Source of the DNA: Clostridia bacterium
Lineage (GTDB): Bacteria > Bacillota > Clostridia > Oscillospirales > CAG-272
NCBI GenBank assembly: GCA_017403155.1
Contig: JAFQOP010000020.1
Coordinates: forward strand, 1 to 64,000
Direction: 5' to 3'
DNA length: 64,000 nt
Shown: piece by piece, positions 24,291 to 34,391 of the stretch
How the letters are laid out: each line of letters starts with the position of its first letter
How positions within the stretch are numbered: the stretch's first letter is position 1
Position numbers and translations under genes: made by a program
Notes under the pieces: model-generated
What the model saw: only the letters and a program-made list of their open reading frames with translations
Databases searched by the model: none
Told to the model about the DNA's origin: nothing

Positions 24291-24672
24291 TTCCCTACGC
24301 CGAGCTTGACAGAAAACGGGAAACCCTACCAAAATACGCAAGGTAATTAGCGGTGAATTTTGAGGAGAATTTTTCGTTGTTCTGACCGAAGGCGTAGTTC
24401 CCTACGCCGAGCTTGGCAGAAAACGGGAAACCCTACCAAAATACGCAAGGCAATTAGCGGTGAATTTTGAGGAGAATTTTTCGTTGTTCTGACCGAAGGC
24501 GTAGTTCCCTACGCCGAGCTTAGCAGAAAACGGAAAACCCTACCAAAATACGCAAGGCAATTAGCGGTGAATTTTGAGGAGAATTTTTCGTTGTTCTGAC
24601 CGAAGGCGTAGTTACCTACGCCGAGCTTGGCAGAAAACGGGAAATTATACCAAAATACACCAGCTAATTTTA
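24291..24672. repeat. 107-bp tandem direct repeat, 3.5 copies, with hairpins at the junctions
   Basis: Units begin with TTCCCTACGCCGAGCTTG (or a variant) at 24291, 24398, 24505 and 24612, an exact period of 107 bp; the fourth copy is cut at about 24672, at the stop codon of the permease gene. Copies differ by only a few bases. Each unit starts with CTACGCC and ends with GGCGTAG, so each junction can form GGCGTAG-TTCC-CTACGCC, a 7-bp stem with a tetraloop. No conserved ORF with a ribosome site spans it. It lies after the last gene of the 13-kb sugar operon and may act as a processing or termination region or be a dispersed element amplified in place. Confidence 0.9.
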
Positions 24673-25719
24673 GCCAACGAGACCAGAGCGCTCGATACCC
24701 TGAACAAGGTACTTCTGGCAGAACAGGTATACAACAACCAGGGGAGCGATGATCATTATCGCTGCCGTGTTGCGTACAACGTCCTCAAAGAGGTCCTTTC
24801 CTGCGAAGCCCTCAAAGGTGAGGCTCTTAGGAATCTCAGAGTACATATCGGGCATAAGCTTCATAGCACTCTCTCCGGGGAAGAAGATAGTGGTATAGAA
24901 GTTATCCGTCCACTGCCAGGAGAAGGCGAAGAGGAAGATGGTGATCATCATGGGAACCGAGAGGGGTATGATGATCTGGAAGAAGGTACGGAAGGTACCC
25001 GAGCCATCAACGTATGCGCTCTCCTCAAGCTCGTCGGGAACGCCCTTGAAGAACTGGCGCATCATATAGATATAAAGTCCGTTCTTAAAGGCAAGGCCGA
25101 ATACTGAAAGTATGATAAGCGGCCAGAAGGTATCCAAAAGGTCCAGCTGATTACCGCCGAGGGTGATATCCACGATACCTCTGTAATCATATACAAGAAC
25201 CTTGAGGAAGTCGAAGTTTGCAAAGTGTCTGATAAGAGAAGATCTCATCGTTGCGTGGGGGATGATCATCGTAAGAATTACAAGACCCATTATGAGCTTA
25301 TTACCCTTGAACTTGAACTTGGCAAGTCCGTAGCCGACGAGGCAGGCGATAAGCGTCTGAAGAATCGCACAGAACAGAGAAAGGAGGGTGGTGTTGAGGA
25401 GTGCCTCAAGGTATCCGTTCTCTATCGCGAGATACTTATATATATCAAGCGTTGCGTTCTTGGGAATAATTGCTACTGTCGAGTCAATTACGTCCTCCTT
25501 CGACATGAAGGAGCCCGCGATCTTCGCAATGAAGGGGTGAAGAATTACGAATGATACACCAAGCATAAGCACGAAGCGGAAAAAGTTCACAGCAGCCTTT
25601 ATCCAGGTGTTGGACGCCTTCAGCTTTTCCATCATTCTTTCCTTGAAGGAGAGCTTACCCTCGTAATCAACGCGGATCTTGTTTTTTGTTTCTTTTCTTA
25701 AAGTGGTGTTAGAATCCAT
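24670..25719 (-). CDS. Carbohydrate ABC transporter permease, MalG/UgpE type (second pair)
   Basis: 349 residues, longer at the N-terminus than usual (about 50 charged residues, KNKIRVDYEGKLSFKERMME). Six membrane helices follow; the EAA loop is ESAYVDGSGTFRTFFQIIIP. This is the last gene of the operon and partners the MalF-type protein encoded 12 bp upstream. Its stop codon touches the 107-bp repeat. TTAAGGAGG precedes the ATG. Confidence 0.87.
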   Translation of the reverse strand: MDSNTTLRKETKNKIRVDYEGKLSFKERMMEKLKASNTWIKAAVNFFRFVLMLGVSFVILHPFIAKIAGSFMSKEDVIDSTVAIIPKNATLDIYKYLAIENGYLEALLNTTLLSLFCAILQTLIACLVGYGLAKFKFKGNKLIMGLVILTMIIPHATMRSSLIRHFANFDFLKVLVYDYRGIVDITLGGNQLDLLDTFWPLIILSVFGLAFKNGLYIYMMRQFFKGVPDELEESAYVDGSGTFRTFFQIIIPLSVPMMITIFLFAFSWQWTDNFYTTIFFPGESAMKLMPDMYSEIPKSLTFEGFAGKDLFEDVVRNTAAIMIIAPLVVVYLFCQKYLVQGIERSGLVG

Positions 25720-25731
25720 GTTGTTACCTCC

Positions 25732-26658
25732 TTAATCTCTTCTCTGGTAGAATATGAAGGATGACAGAATAGCCGCAACCAATGCAATTACGACAATAAC
25801 GATGAGGAAGTAAATCCACGACATCGCAGCTGCCTGACCTACGTCACCGATATTGTTGGTGATGTACTGCATCGTTACGTTTGTGCTTCTGGTGAAGGAG
25901 TCTATAATCGTGTAGGCAGCATTTACAAGGATCATGGGAGATATCATCGGGAAGGTTATCTTCCAGAAGGTTTCCCAGCCTGTCGCGCCATCGATGGTGG
26001 CCGCCTCGTAGATGGGGGTGGAGATACCCTGAAGTGCTGCAAGGAATATAAGCATCTGTACGCCCGAGTAGTTAATGATACGGTATATGTCGTTTACAAG
26101 TCCGACAACCATACTGACTATATCCGAGCCGAAGCCCATACCTGCGAACATCGTCTCGAGGTCCTCAACCTGCATGATGCCCTCGCCGCCCGTACCGTCG
26201 TTAATACCGCCTTCCATCATTCCTGTCATATCATCCGAGGCGCTTATTGTTTCTATAAGACCGGTAGATATAATAACGGGAACAAAGAAGATAGCACGGA
26301 ACACCGCTCTACCAAGCATTTTCTGGTTCAGAACAACTGCTATGAAGAGGGAGAAGATTACTATGGTGGGAACCTCCAGAAGAAGCTGCTGGAAGCCACC
26401 AAGAAGAGCATCGATAAAGTCGGGGGTTTCGAATGCGGCGACGTAGGATTCAAGTCCGTTGAAGACGTATTCCATTTCACCGGGGCTGGTATCGCTTCCC
26501 TGGTATTTATAGAAGGAAAGCAATACCGAGTCAATGAGGATAGGGAGATATACGAGAACTATACCGATGATGAAAGGAAGAGTGAACAGATAGCCTGAAC
26601 GAGCCCTTCTTGCATCAAGGGACGATTTTCTTCTCGGTAATGTTAATTTTTTATTCAT
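25732..26658 (-). CDS. Sugar ABC transporter permease, MalF/UgpA type (second pair)
   Basis: 308 residues with six membrane helices. The EAA loop reads EAATIDGATGWETFWKITFP. A periplasmic-side insert of about 40 acidic and Met/Gly-rich residues (SASDDMTGMMEGGINDGTGG) between helices 3 and 4 is unusual. TAAGGAGG precedes the ATG. It pairs with the MalG-type protein next to it; no ATPase gene is in the operon, so a shared MsmK/UgpC-type ATPase elsewhere is implied. Confidence 0.87.
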   Translation of the reverse strand: MNKKLTLPRRKSSLDARRARSGYLFTLPFIIGIVLVYLPILIDSVLLSFYKYQGSDTSPGEMEYVFNGLESYVAAFETPDFIDALLGGFQQLLLEVPTIVIFSLFIAVVLNQKMLGRAVFRAIFFVPVIISTGLIETISASDDMTGMMEGGINDGTGGEGIMQVEDLETMFAGMGFGSDIVSMVVGLVNDIYRIINYSGVQMLIFLAALQGISTPIYEAATIDGATGWETFWKITFPMISPMILVNAAYTIIDSFTRSTNVTMQYITNNIGDVGQAAAMSWIYFLIVIVVIALVAAILSSFIFYQRRD

Positions 26659-26672
26659 TATTTCGTCCCTCC

Positions 26673-29600
26673 TTATCCATCAAGTCTTACGTATTCGTAC
26701 TTATCGAGGGTGTAAACCGCACCGTCGAGACGAACGTTTACTGTGTAAATGTTGTAGTTGAGAATGAAGCGAACCACGTCGTCACCATTCTTGTAGGTTA
26801 CTATAACGACCTTGTTGTTATCAAGGGTGTAGGACGTCGATACATATGCATCGCCATCTCGGCAGTCGGACGTGGTGCTGAAGGAGTACTGAGACTCGTA
26901 TTCACCAACCTCGTCGACAAGAAGCTCTACGTTGTTCTTTGCATTTGCTGCATCACCGGGATACTCAGCAAGATATTTGTCTCTGATAGAAGCGTATGCC
27001 TTGTCAAACATAGTGCCGTTATAGATGAGGTCTGCGTTCTTTACAAGCTTCTTAAACTCTGCCTTAATCTTGGCATCATCGAGAACAAGCTTTACTCTTG
27101 CCTCGCTGTCGCCCTCAAGCTCTGCGAACTTATCGTTCAGAGCCTTGTGGATTGCGAGCTCAAGATTTGCCAGATATTCCGCCTGAATGAGCGCGTAATT
27201 CGCATCGTTTTCGGAATCCTCCTTCTCACGCTCGCTTATTACGGTTACGTGATCGACGATTTCATATTCCTGGAGATCGCCTACCATTGCGTTAAGCTCG
27301 CTGTATGCAAGGAGTATCTCAGAGTACCAGGAGCTGTAATCAACGCCGAAATACTTGTTAAGCATCTCGTCATCCTTCATATGCGAGGTATTCTGATAGC
27401 AAACGATGTAATAAAGGGATGCACCGCTCTCAATGGAGCGAAGAATCTCATATGCGGTGGAGCCCGAGTAGTTGATGGGAGTGCCCGCATAGTTGACGTG
27501 ACCGTGGAGAATCATACCCGTGAAGGGAACGGTGTAGGACGAATACTTGAAGTGGCTCGAATCGGTGGCTACGTTAAGCAGGTGCGTTGCGTACTTAACC
27601 GAGTAGATGTTGCCCTTATCAAGCATAAGATCGTAGCCGTCGAGCTCGTTCATTTTCTGAAGGAGGGCGACGATGTTCTCTCTGGACTCGTCTCTGTTTA
27701 TCGAGTTGTCCTTATCAAAGTTGGAGTTGAGGTCGGATCCGAGGGTGGAGGCGGAAAGTCCGACTGCACCGTACTGCGAATAATCCTCGTTGAACTCTGA
27801 ATAGTAATCACCGATAACGTCGGTAGAAACAACCATGGTATAGAAGGTCTCAAACTCCTGGAGGATTGCGTTATAAACCTGCTTGGAGGCATAACGGTTG
27901 TCAACCATTCGGGAGCCCGCGTCGCTCTGGCTTATGCCGTCGAACATCGCGGTGTTGGAGATGTAGAGGAAGTCGAACTCGGGATAGATTCCGAGGGTCT
28001 GACCCTCAACCTTCGAAATTCTCTTGCCCTCGTTTACAAGATGCTGGAAGGCAAGGGGTCCGCCAAGGGTATCCTGCCAGGATGCCTTGGTGGGATAGGT
28101 GTAATACATACCGTCGTTGGCAAAGCCGGTCAGACGGAAGTTTACGTTCTTAACATTTTCTACCGTCTCGAGGAGCTTGTTGTAGCTCTCTATCTCGGAG
28201 AGGTATTCCTCACGGATAAGCTCGTCAGTCTCAGCCTCGAGAAGAGTCTGGGTATCAGCGATAAGCTTTCTTATATGCTTTCTCGCGGTGGCAAGCTCAT
28301 TGTATATCGTGATAATGTCATCGAAGGTGGTAAGAGGAATCTCCTCCTCTACGGGGAAGGTGAGGAACTTGGTGGTGATCTTCATCGAGCCAAGAGCCTC
28401 AATATAAAGAGGAAGATCCTCGCAGGCTGCCTCAAAGGCACCGATGGTGCCATTTTCCTTGAGGTATGCTCTGTAATAGTCAGCCATTCCTACGTAGCTG
28501 GTCTCACAGTAGTTGTTCTCACCGTAGAGGCTATCACCTACTGTGCTGTCATAAAGCATTGTGTATCTGGTTACGTAAGAGCCTGCATACTTGGTTTTTG
28601 CAACCATCTTATACTTTGTTGCACTACCTACGGAAAGAGTCTGGGAAAGGTCGTAGGTATCCTGGGGATAGGGGGTGTAGGACGCGTAAACGTTGCCGTA
28701 CTTATGCGTTGCTACAAGGGAGAACACGCTGAGAGTTGCAAGAGATGCACCCTCCTCAAGGATTGCGAAGTATCCGCTCTTGAGAGTGTCACCGTGCTCT
28801 GCACCGACACCGTCAAGAATAGTCTCGGTAGCGGCATTGGGAGCAACCTTACCTACAAGACCGTAGACGGGCATGGTAACCTGCTCTCTGTGTGCACCGT
28901 TGATGGAGGAGTAGCAGTAGTCGGGACCAAATAGGCGGTCAACGTTTACGAGAATGTTCTCGCTCTTACCTGTCTCTTTGTTGTAGAAGTCCTCGAAATC
29001 TACTACGGTACCCGTACCGTCGGGGAAGAAGATGAAGCCCTCGTCGGTCATGTTGCCTGCACCGAAGTACTTGAGAGGCGTGATGCTGTCAAGGGTGTAG
29101 GTTGACTCATCGAAGGAGATGGAGTTGGCAGGAACTCTTACGGAAAGGGAGTCGTCCTCGTTAAAGGTGTACTCTATAGCACATCTTATATAGGGCTTCT
29201 TTACCGTTTCGTGAACGTAGCCGCACGCCTTCTCGTCCTCGAACATAGCCGTAAGGTTATACTCAGGGCAATACTTCTTGATGATATTTGAGAGGTTTCT
29301 CTGCTCTGTAAGAGTCGTTTTCTCGGGGTTGAGATCGATAATTACAATCGGGAACTGCTCGATAATCGGGAATTCTGTGAGCCATTCCTCAAGCTGCTTT
29401 TCGTTGGATGCATTTTTTACATCACGTGCATTGTACGCAAGAGATACAAGCATCAGATCCTGAAGAACACGGCTAAGCTCGCTCTTCTGGACTCCCGCAT
29501 CCATCGCTGAAATCTTTTTGGAAACTTCAGTGTAGTAATTGTTAATATCGCTATTTTTCCAATAACCGTTAGCTGACCTCTTGTCATACTCGGGATTGTC

Positions 29601-30272
29601 GATAAAAGCAATATATCCTTCAGAATTATACTCCTTTAACAGCTGCTCGAACCTTGTGATCATGGGAAGAAGTATCTCATTGGAGAACTTCTCAGCAGAC
29701 ATTCTACCGGGGAGAAGGAAGCGGTTTACCGTATCACCGAGGGTGTAGTTGACTCTGAGTCCGCCCTTAATAGCAGTTACGCTGATCTGACCGTACTGAG
29801 CAGCCCACTCGGTGCTCGAGTAGGTGTACTCCTTCCTCTGGTTGGAGGTCTCGAACATCTTTACCGTGATCTGGCTCATCAGGTCGTAGTTGGACTTGAG
29901 ACTCGGGATATATCCGGGATCGGTGGGGTTACTTGTAAGTATCTGACCCGTAAAGTTGTTGCGATAGTAGAGGAAGCCGGTGTATCTGTTCACGAATATG
30001 GTGAACATACCGCTCACAGACGTGCTCGAATCAAGGTATCCCTTTTCAAGCTCGGCGTTAAGCATTTCCTCAGCGGTCGCATAATTGTAGGTCATGTACT
30101 CATTGAGCACGTATGCCTTAAGCTCATCGGAGTTCATCTCGGACTGTCCCACGGAGGTAGAGGGCGAATACGCAGCATCGGACTCTACCGTAGTGAGGGG
30201 GACAAGGCCCGCAACAGTAGCGAATAGCATAATAACCGTCAGAGCAGTTGATATTATTCTTTTAATTTTCAT
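26673..30272 (-). CDS. DUF5696-type large secreted protein
   Basis: 1199 residues. Signal peptide 1-35 (ISTALTVIMLFATVAGLVPL, cut near ESDA). The middle (about 385-520) contains YTLDSITPLKYFGAGNMTDE, then GFIFFPDGTGTVVDF. The region about 660-1010 (FANDGMYYTYPTKASWQDTL, later EFDFLYISNTAMFDGI) is consistent with a glycoside-hydrolase-like TIM barrel, as proposed for DUF5696 proteins that sit beside sugar ABC genes. A helical region follows (about 1040-1120). The C-terminal beta-domain includes YTLDNNKVVIVTYKNGDDVV. No anchor is seen. It is probably exported to act on or hold the glycan imported by the operon; an enzymatic role is not proven. Confidence 0.75.
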   Translation of the reverse strand: MKIKRIISTALTVIMLFATVAGLVPLTTVESDAAYSPSTSVGQSEMNSDELKAYVLNEYMTYNYATAEEMLNAELEKGYLDSSTSVSGMFTIFVNRYTGFLYYRNNFTGQILTSNPTDPGYIPSLKSNYDLMSQITVKMFETSNQRKEYTYSSTEWAAQYGQISVTAIKGGLRVNYTLGDTVNRFLLPGRMSAEKFSNEILLPMITRFEQLLKEYNSEGYIAFIDNPEYDKRSANGYWKNSDINNYYTEVSKKISAMDAGVQKSELSRVLQDLMLVSLAYNARDVKNASNEKQLEEWLTEFPIIEQFPIVIIDLNPEKTTLTEQRNLSNIIKKYCPEYNLTAMFEDEKACGYVHETVKKPYIRCAIEYTFNEDDSLSVRVPANSISFDESTYTLDSITPLKYFGAGNMTDEGFIFFPDGTGTVVDFEDFYNKETGKSENILVNVDRLFGPDYCYSSINGAHREQVTMPVYGLVGKVAPNAATETILDGVGAEHGDTLKSGYFAILEEGASLATLSVFSLVATHKYGNVYASYTPYPQDTYDLSQTLSVGSATKYKMVAKTKYAGSYVTRYTMLYDSTVGDSLYGENNYCETSYVGMADYYRAYLKENGTIGAFEAACEDLPLYIEALGSMKITTKFLTFPVEEEIPLTTFDDIITIYNELATARKHIRKLIADTQTLLEAETDELIREEYLSEIESYNKLLETVENVKNVNFRLTGFANDGMYYTYPTKASWQDTLGGPLAFQHLVNEGKRISKVEGQTLGIYPEFDFLYISNTAMFDGISQSDAGSRMVDNRYASKQVYNAILQEFETFYTMVVSTDVIGDYYSEFNEDYSQYGAVGLSASTLGSDLNSNFDKDNSINRDESRENIVALLQKMNELDGYDLMLDKGNIYSVKYATHLLNVATDSSHFKYSSYTVPFTGMILHGHVNYAGTPINYSGSTAYEILRSIESGASLYYIVCYQNTSHMKDDEMLNKYFGVDYSSWYSEILLAYSELNAMVGDLQEYEIVDHVTVISEREKEDSENDANYALIQAEYLANLELAIHKALNDKFAELEGDSEARVKLVLDDAKIKAEFKKLVKNADLIYNGTMFDKAYASIRDKYLAEYPGDAANAKNNVELLVDEVGEYESQYSFSTTSDCRDGDAYVSTSYTLDNNKVVIVTYKNGDDVVRFILNYNIYTVNVRLDGAVYTLDKYEYVRLDG

Positions 30273-30290
30273 TTCATTTTACCTCCTGCT

Positions 30291-32507
30291 CTACATTCGG
30301 TTGCCGACTTCGGTGAATATGGATACGACGAAGCCGATCATCTTTGCTAAAAGGCTGAAGAACAGTACCGCAATGAATGCAATAATAAGCATTGCAAGGA
30401 GTGTACCGAGTATTGTGATAAAGTTCTTCTTCATTGAGTAGTCGTGTGTGATAAGGGTTCCAAAGAAGATAAGGATACCCACCCAGATATAACCGATGGT
30501 GGTTATGAGGGATATGATAGCGGACGACTCAACGGTAAGTATGTTGGTGAATATGGTCGAGAGGATAAGGAACAGCGGCAAGGGAGAGAGAGAATATGCT
30601 GTGGCAATATAAATATCCTTGAAGCTGCCTTCACCCTCGAAGAGCGTTGTAAGACACCAGTTCGAAACACAGAACAGGAAGAATACAACGAGAAGGATTG
30701 CGAACAGAAGAAGAATATTAAGAGATTCTCCTCTGGGGTTGAAGGGATAGCCCTGACCTATCGACTGATAGAAGAAGGACAGACCCGTAATTACGAGGAT
30801 GGTGGTTGCTGCCCTTACAGAGCCGCGCTTCTCATGCTTGAGATCCCAGAAGCCGTCAAACGGATGGAATACAAGATGGAACATGTAGAGAAGCTCCTCA
30901 ACGTAGGACTTTCTGCCCACCTTGAGTGCGGTTGCCTTGTTCTTCTTCTTTGCGTATCCGAGGAACTTGAAGAAGAGAACGAGAACTGCGATAACGAGAA
31001 TCAGTATCGGGAAAAGCCACACGGACATTACCTCGTTGCCCTTGGCATCGGAGGACTTGGACCACCACTCGGTCTCATAAGCCTTCTCGAGGTATTCCAT
31101 CGACTCCTCATACTGTCCCTGGTGGTACAGCGCCTTACCTATACCTATATAAGCAAGGTCGAAGTTGTTGTTAAGAGTAAGAACCTTTTCCCAGTCGAGA
31201 CGGGACTGTACGTAGTTGTTGTCACTCTCGCTCGAAAGAGCCTTGATAATAGATGCGTAGTAGGGTGTGGACTCATATACGGTGATAAGACCCTTAGAAT
31301 CCATGGAAAGAAGTCTGTATTCCTTCTCCCCCGTTTTCTCATCGGTAAGAACGTGGTAAGTCATTCCTACGAGTCCAAGACCGTGTCCAAGCTGGTCTCC
31401 ATCCTCACCGAAGGCGAAGAGGAGGTTACCCGACTGATCATAGGTGAAGAATCTCGAACGGGATTCGTCGAGAATAGTCCAGGTATCACCCGCGCCCATC
31501 GCAACGTCAATGATCTGCGATACTTCGGTGTAGTTAAGAACTATTTCTCCGCCCGGATCGAAGAAGCCGTTACGCTTCATGATCTCCTTGCCCTGCGCAT
31601 TCAGCTTTTTGACGGGTGAGTAGGTTGCGGTCTTTGACTTGATTGCGGCATACTGGTTCTTGAGATCCTCCTGCTTGTTTGTATTCGTGGTTACGTATAC
31701 AAAGCCGTCGGAGTCAACGGTGATGTTGTTGTAAGGAACTGCCAGCTTAAGTGCCTGTGTATCAAGTGTTTCATCAGACATGAAGTACTTACGCCAGATG
31801 GCATCAAGCAGGTCAACGGAAACCTTCTGCGCACCGATGAAGCCCGTAAAGCGGCCGTCGGATGAGAGAACTATGGCACCCTGCTCTGCATCGGAGGAGG
31901 TGATAAAGATACGTCCGTACTTATCGACTGCAATGCACTCGGGCTTGAATTCTGCATCTGTAAGAATTTCACTCTCAGGCTTTACAATCGTTCTTACGTA
32001 CTGATAATTGCGGTCGAAGACAACTACCTCACCGACCTCCTGGCCGAGATCGTTTACGCCTCTGTTACAAACGTAAATGTAGCTTGAGCCATCGGCGGTG
32101 ATCTCAGGGTTTGTTACAAACATACCCATAGGTGTCTTGAGTGTCTTTTTCTGACCGATCTCGTTTACGTACTCGGAGATAACGTGGATAGCCTCATAAT
32201 ACTTGTTGAGGACTATTATTCTGTTGTTATTGGTATCCGAGATGTAGAGGTTTCCTGCATTGTCTGCAACGATATCAGAGGGCTGACCCTTTGCTGCAAA
32301 CGTGGGAAGTGTGGGGCTTACTGCCGATATTTTCATATCGATAGCATCAAACTCGTCAATCGCGGAGAACGCGGGAGGCGATTTGAGAGGCTCGCCGTCT
32401 ATTGAATAGGTGTAGGTATCGTAGGGCTCAACTGCGGAAGAAAATACGGTGCCGAATACCAGAATCAATGTGACGGCAAAAACTAACAGCTTTGCTAATT
32501 TTTTCAT
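30291..32507 (-). CDS. Membrane protein with extracellular NHL-type propeller, TPR-like segment and YIP1 domain
   Basis: 738 residues. Signal peptide 1-25. Residues about 60-420 form an NHL-type beta-propeller (QPSDIVADNAGNLYISDTNN, ECIAVDKYGRIFITSSD, NITVDSDGFVYVTTN). Residues 425-490 look like TPR helices (GKALYHQGQYEESMEYLEKA). A membrane helix near 500 (WLFPILILVIAVLVLFF) leads into a cytoplasmic loop and then a five-helix YIP1-like domain (about 550-738). The architecture joins an outside sensor or scaffold to a membrane bundle; it recurs with DUF5696 and sugar permeases, so it probably helps assemble or localise the importer. Function is inferred. Confidence 0.75.
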   Translation of the reverse strand: MKKLAKLLVFAVTLILVFGTVFSSAVEPYDTYTYSIDGEPLKSPPAFSAIDEFDAIDMKISAVSPTLPTFAAKGQPSDIVADNAGNLYISDTNNNRIIVLNKYYEAIHVISEYVNEIGQKKTLKTPMGMFVTNPEITADGSSYIYVCNRGVNDLGQEVGEVVVFDRNYQYVRTIVKPESEILTDAEFKPECIAVDKYGRIFITSSDAEQGAIVLSSDGRFTGFIGAQKVSVDLLDAIWRKYFMSDETLDTQALKLAVPYNNITVDSDGFVYVTTNTNKQEDLKNQYAAIKSKTATYSPVKKLNAQGKEIMKRNGFFDPGGEIVLNYTEVSQIIDVAMGAGDTWTILDESRSRFFTYDQSGNLLFAFGEDGDQLGHGLGLVGMTYHVLTDEKTGEKEYRLLSMDSKGLITVYESTPYYASIIKALSSESDNNYVQSRLDWEKVLTLNNNFDLAYIGIGKALYHQGQYEESMEYLEKAYETEWWSKSSDAKGNEVMSVWLFPILILVIAVLVLFFKFLGYAKKKNKATALKVGRKSYVEELLYMFHLVFHPFDGFWDLKHEKRGSVRAATTILVITGLSFFYQSIGQGYPFNPRGESLNILLLFAILLVVFFLFCVSNWCLTTLFEGEGSFKDIYIATAYSLSPLPLFLILSTIFTNILTVESSAIISLITTIGYIWVGILIFFGTLITHDYSMKKNFITILGTLLAMLIIAFIAVLFFSLLAKMIGFVVSIFTEVGNRM

Positions 32508-32518
32508 ATTTCCTCCTT

Positions 32519-33418
32519 TTAGTCTTTCATACCCGACGAGCCCATCGTTTCAACGATCTGGCTCTGGTTAAATACGAAGATAAGAATCGGAACAAGCATC
32601 ATAACAACCGTCGCAGCAGCACCTGCACCCGAACGGGCAATACCGCCCGTAACGATCTGCTGGATAGCATAGTTGAAGGTTTTGAGCTCCTCCGAGTGAA
32701 TGTAGATAGACGCACCGGAGTTCCAAAGGGTCTTGAAGCACTCGATGATAAGCGTCATCCACGCGGGCTTAACCATCGGCATCGCGATTGTAAGATAGGT
32801 GCGGAACTCACTCGCGCCGTCAAGACGCGCAGACTCAAGCACCGTGTCGGGAACCGAGGTCTCCATGAACTGCTTCATAAGGTAAAGACCCATAGTTCCT
32901 GCCATCGAGGGGACTATAATAGAAAGGTAAGTATCTACCCATCCGAACGAGGACAGAATGATGAAGTGCGTTACCTGGTTTACAGTAGAGTGGAACATAA
33001 GGGACATAACGATAATCTGGAATATCGCATTTCTGCCGGGGAAACGGAGCTTTGCAAGCGCGTATGCCGCCATGGATGCGAATATGAGGTTACCGACAGT
33101 ACCGCAGATGGTGATGAACACCGTGTTGAATATGTAACGTGAGAAGGGTACCCACGAGTCACTCATAAGCGTTACAAGGTCACCGAAGTTATCGAAGGTG
33201 GGCTTCATAACGTAGAAGCGAGGGGGGAACATAAACAGCTCGTCAAGAGGCTTGAGAGACTGAATTACCACGTAATACATGGGAAGGAACATGAATGCTC
33301 CGAGGATGATGAGCATAAAGGCGATACCGCCGTCACCGCCCGCGGAACGGTTAAGTACGACGCGATGGCCGCGGGTTCTTAGCTTTTTCAGCTTTTTCTC
33401 TTTTACTTTTGCAGCCAT
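32519..33418 (-). CDS. Carbohydrate ABC transporter permease, MalG/LplC type (first pair)
   Basis: 299 residues from ATG 33418, which has AAGGTAGG at good spacing; a GTG at 33427 would overlap the previous gene by 8 bp and is less likely. Six membrane helices. The EAA loop is ESARLDGASEFRTYLTIAMP. It follows the MalF-type partner directly. The N-terminus is very basic (VKEKKLKKLRTRGHR). Confidence 0.88.
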   Translation of the reverse strand: MAAKVKEKKLKKLRTRGHRVVLNRSAGGDGGIAFMLIILGAFMFLPMYYVVIQSLKPLDELFMFPPRFYVMKPTFDNFGDLVTLMSDSWVPFSRYIFNTVFITICGTVGNLIFASMAAYALAKLRFPGRNAIFQIIVMSLMFHSTVNQVTHFIILSSFGWVDTYLSIIVPSMAGTMGLYLMKQFMETSVPDTVLESARLDGASEFRTYLTIAMPMVKPAWMTLIIECFKTLWNSGASIYIHSEELKTFNYAIQQIVTGGIARSGAGAAATVVMMLVPILIFVFNQSQIVETMGSSGMKD

Positions 33419-33419
33419 C

Positions 33420-34367
33420 TTACTCACCTACCTTCGAAAGCGCCTTCTTAATAACAACGTTGGACGCAAACATTATAATGAAGAGTACAACCGCGATAGC
33501 CGAGGAGTAACCTACCTCGTATCGCGCACCGCCGTAGTCACTCAGATGGTGCATTATCGTGTGGGCGGCGTAGTCAACCGACGGGAATCCGCACAGCGCG
33601 TCAACGACAGCACCGAAGCCGAACGAGTTTGTAATAGCAAGAACGGCACCGAACATCATCTGCGGACGCATGGTGGGAAGGGTTATGTACCAAAGCTCCT
33701 GCCAACGGTTTTTGATTCCGTCGACCGCAGCTGCCTCGTACATCGAGCGGTCTATGGTCTGGAAGCCCGCTATGAACGAGAGGAACGCGGTACCGAGAGA
33801 GGTCCAGAGTGCAACTACGATACAGAGTCCCATAACGTAGTCGGCATCCTCGAACCAGAGGATCGGGCTGGAAATCAGTCCCAGATCCATAAGAGTTGCA
33901 TTTGCCCAACCGTACTGGTCGGAGGAGAACAGAGTCTTCCAGATAAGATAAACGTTACCCGAAATGGAGGGCGCGTAGAATATAAGAGTTACTACCGCAC
34001 GAATCTTGGGAGGAAGCTCATTGATGAACCATGCTATCAAAAGGGAGAGCAGGTAGGACACGGGACCTGTAACTGCAGCGAAGATAAGTGTATTCTGACA
34101 AGCAAGAATAAATATATCGTCCTGCAGGAACAGACGCGTGTAGTTTGTGACTCCCACGAACTCGGGGAATTCAAGCATATTGAAGTCCGTAAGGCTCAGA
34201 ATCATCGAAAGGAATACGGGGAGAACGGTGAATATTATAAAGAGAAGGAAGAACGGCGCTATCATAAAGTATGCCGTCTTGTTGCGCTTCATCTCTTTCC
34301 ATGTCCACCTGAGTTTCGACATTTCAGAACGCTTTACAGGACGTTTTGTCTCTGTTGTTTGTGACAT
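33420..34367 (-). CDS. Sugar ABC transporter permease, MalF/LplB type (first pair)
   Basis: 315 residues with six membrane helices starting at KTAYFMIAPFFLLFIIFTVL. The EAA loop is EAAAVDGIKNRWQELWYITL. It lies 24 bp after the gene for the large solute-binding protein, so it is the most direct partner for sugar uptake by that protein. Confidence 0.88.
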   Translation of the reverse strand: MSQTTETKRPVKRSEMSKLRWTWKEMKRNKTAYFMIAPFFLLFIIFTVLPVFLSMILSLTDFNMLEFPEFVGVTNYTRLFLQDDIFILACQNTLIFAAVTGPVSYLLSLLIAWFINELPPKIRAVVTLIFYAPSISGNVYLIWKTLFSSDQYGWANATLMDLGLISSPILWFEDADYVMGLCIVVALWTSLGTAFLSFIAGFQTIDRSMYEAAAVDGIKNRWQELWYITLPTMRPQMMFGAVLAITNSFGFGAVVDALCGFPSVDYAAHTIMHHLSDYGGARYEVGYSSAIAVVLFIIMFASNVVIKKALSKVGE

Positions 34368-34391
34368 CGTTTTATCTCCTTATTGTATTCT

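Noticed and set aside
24291..24672. CRISPR array
   Set aside because: The 107-bp units are fully conserved end to end, so there are no unique spacers, and no cas gene is present.
26610..27800. 396-codon plus-strand frame opposite the DUF5696 gene
   Set aside because: No family resemblance; its text is the complement of a clear secreted protein with signal peptide and ribosome site.
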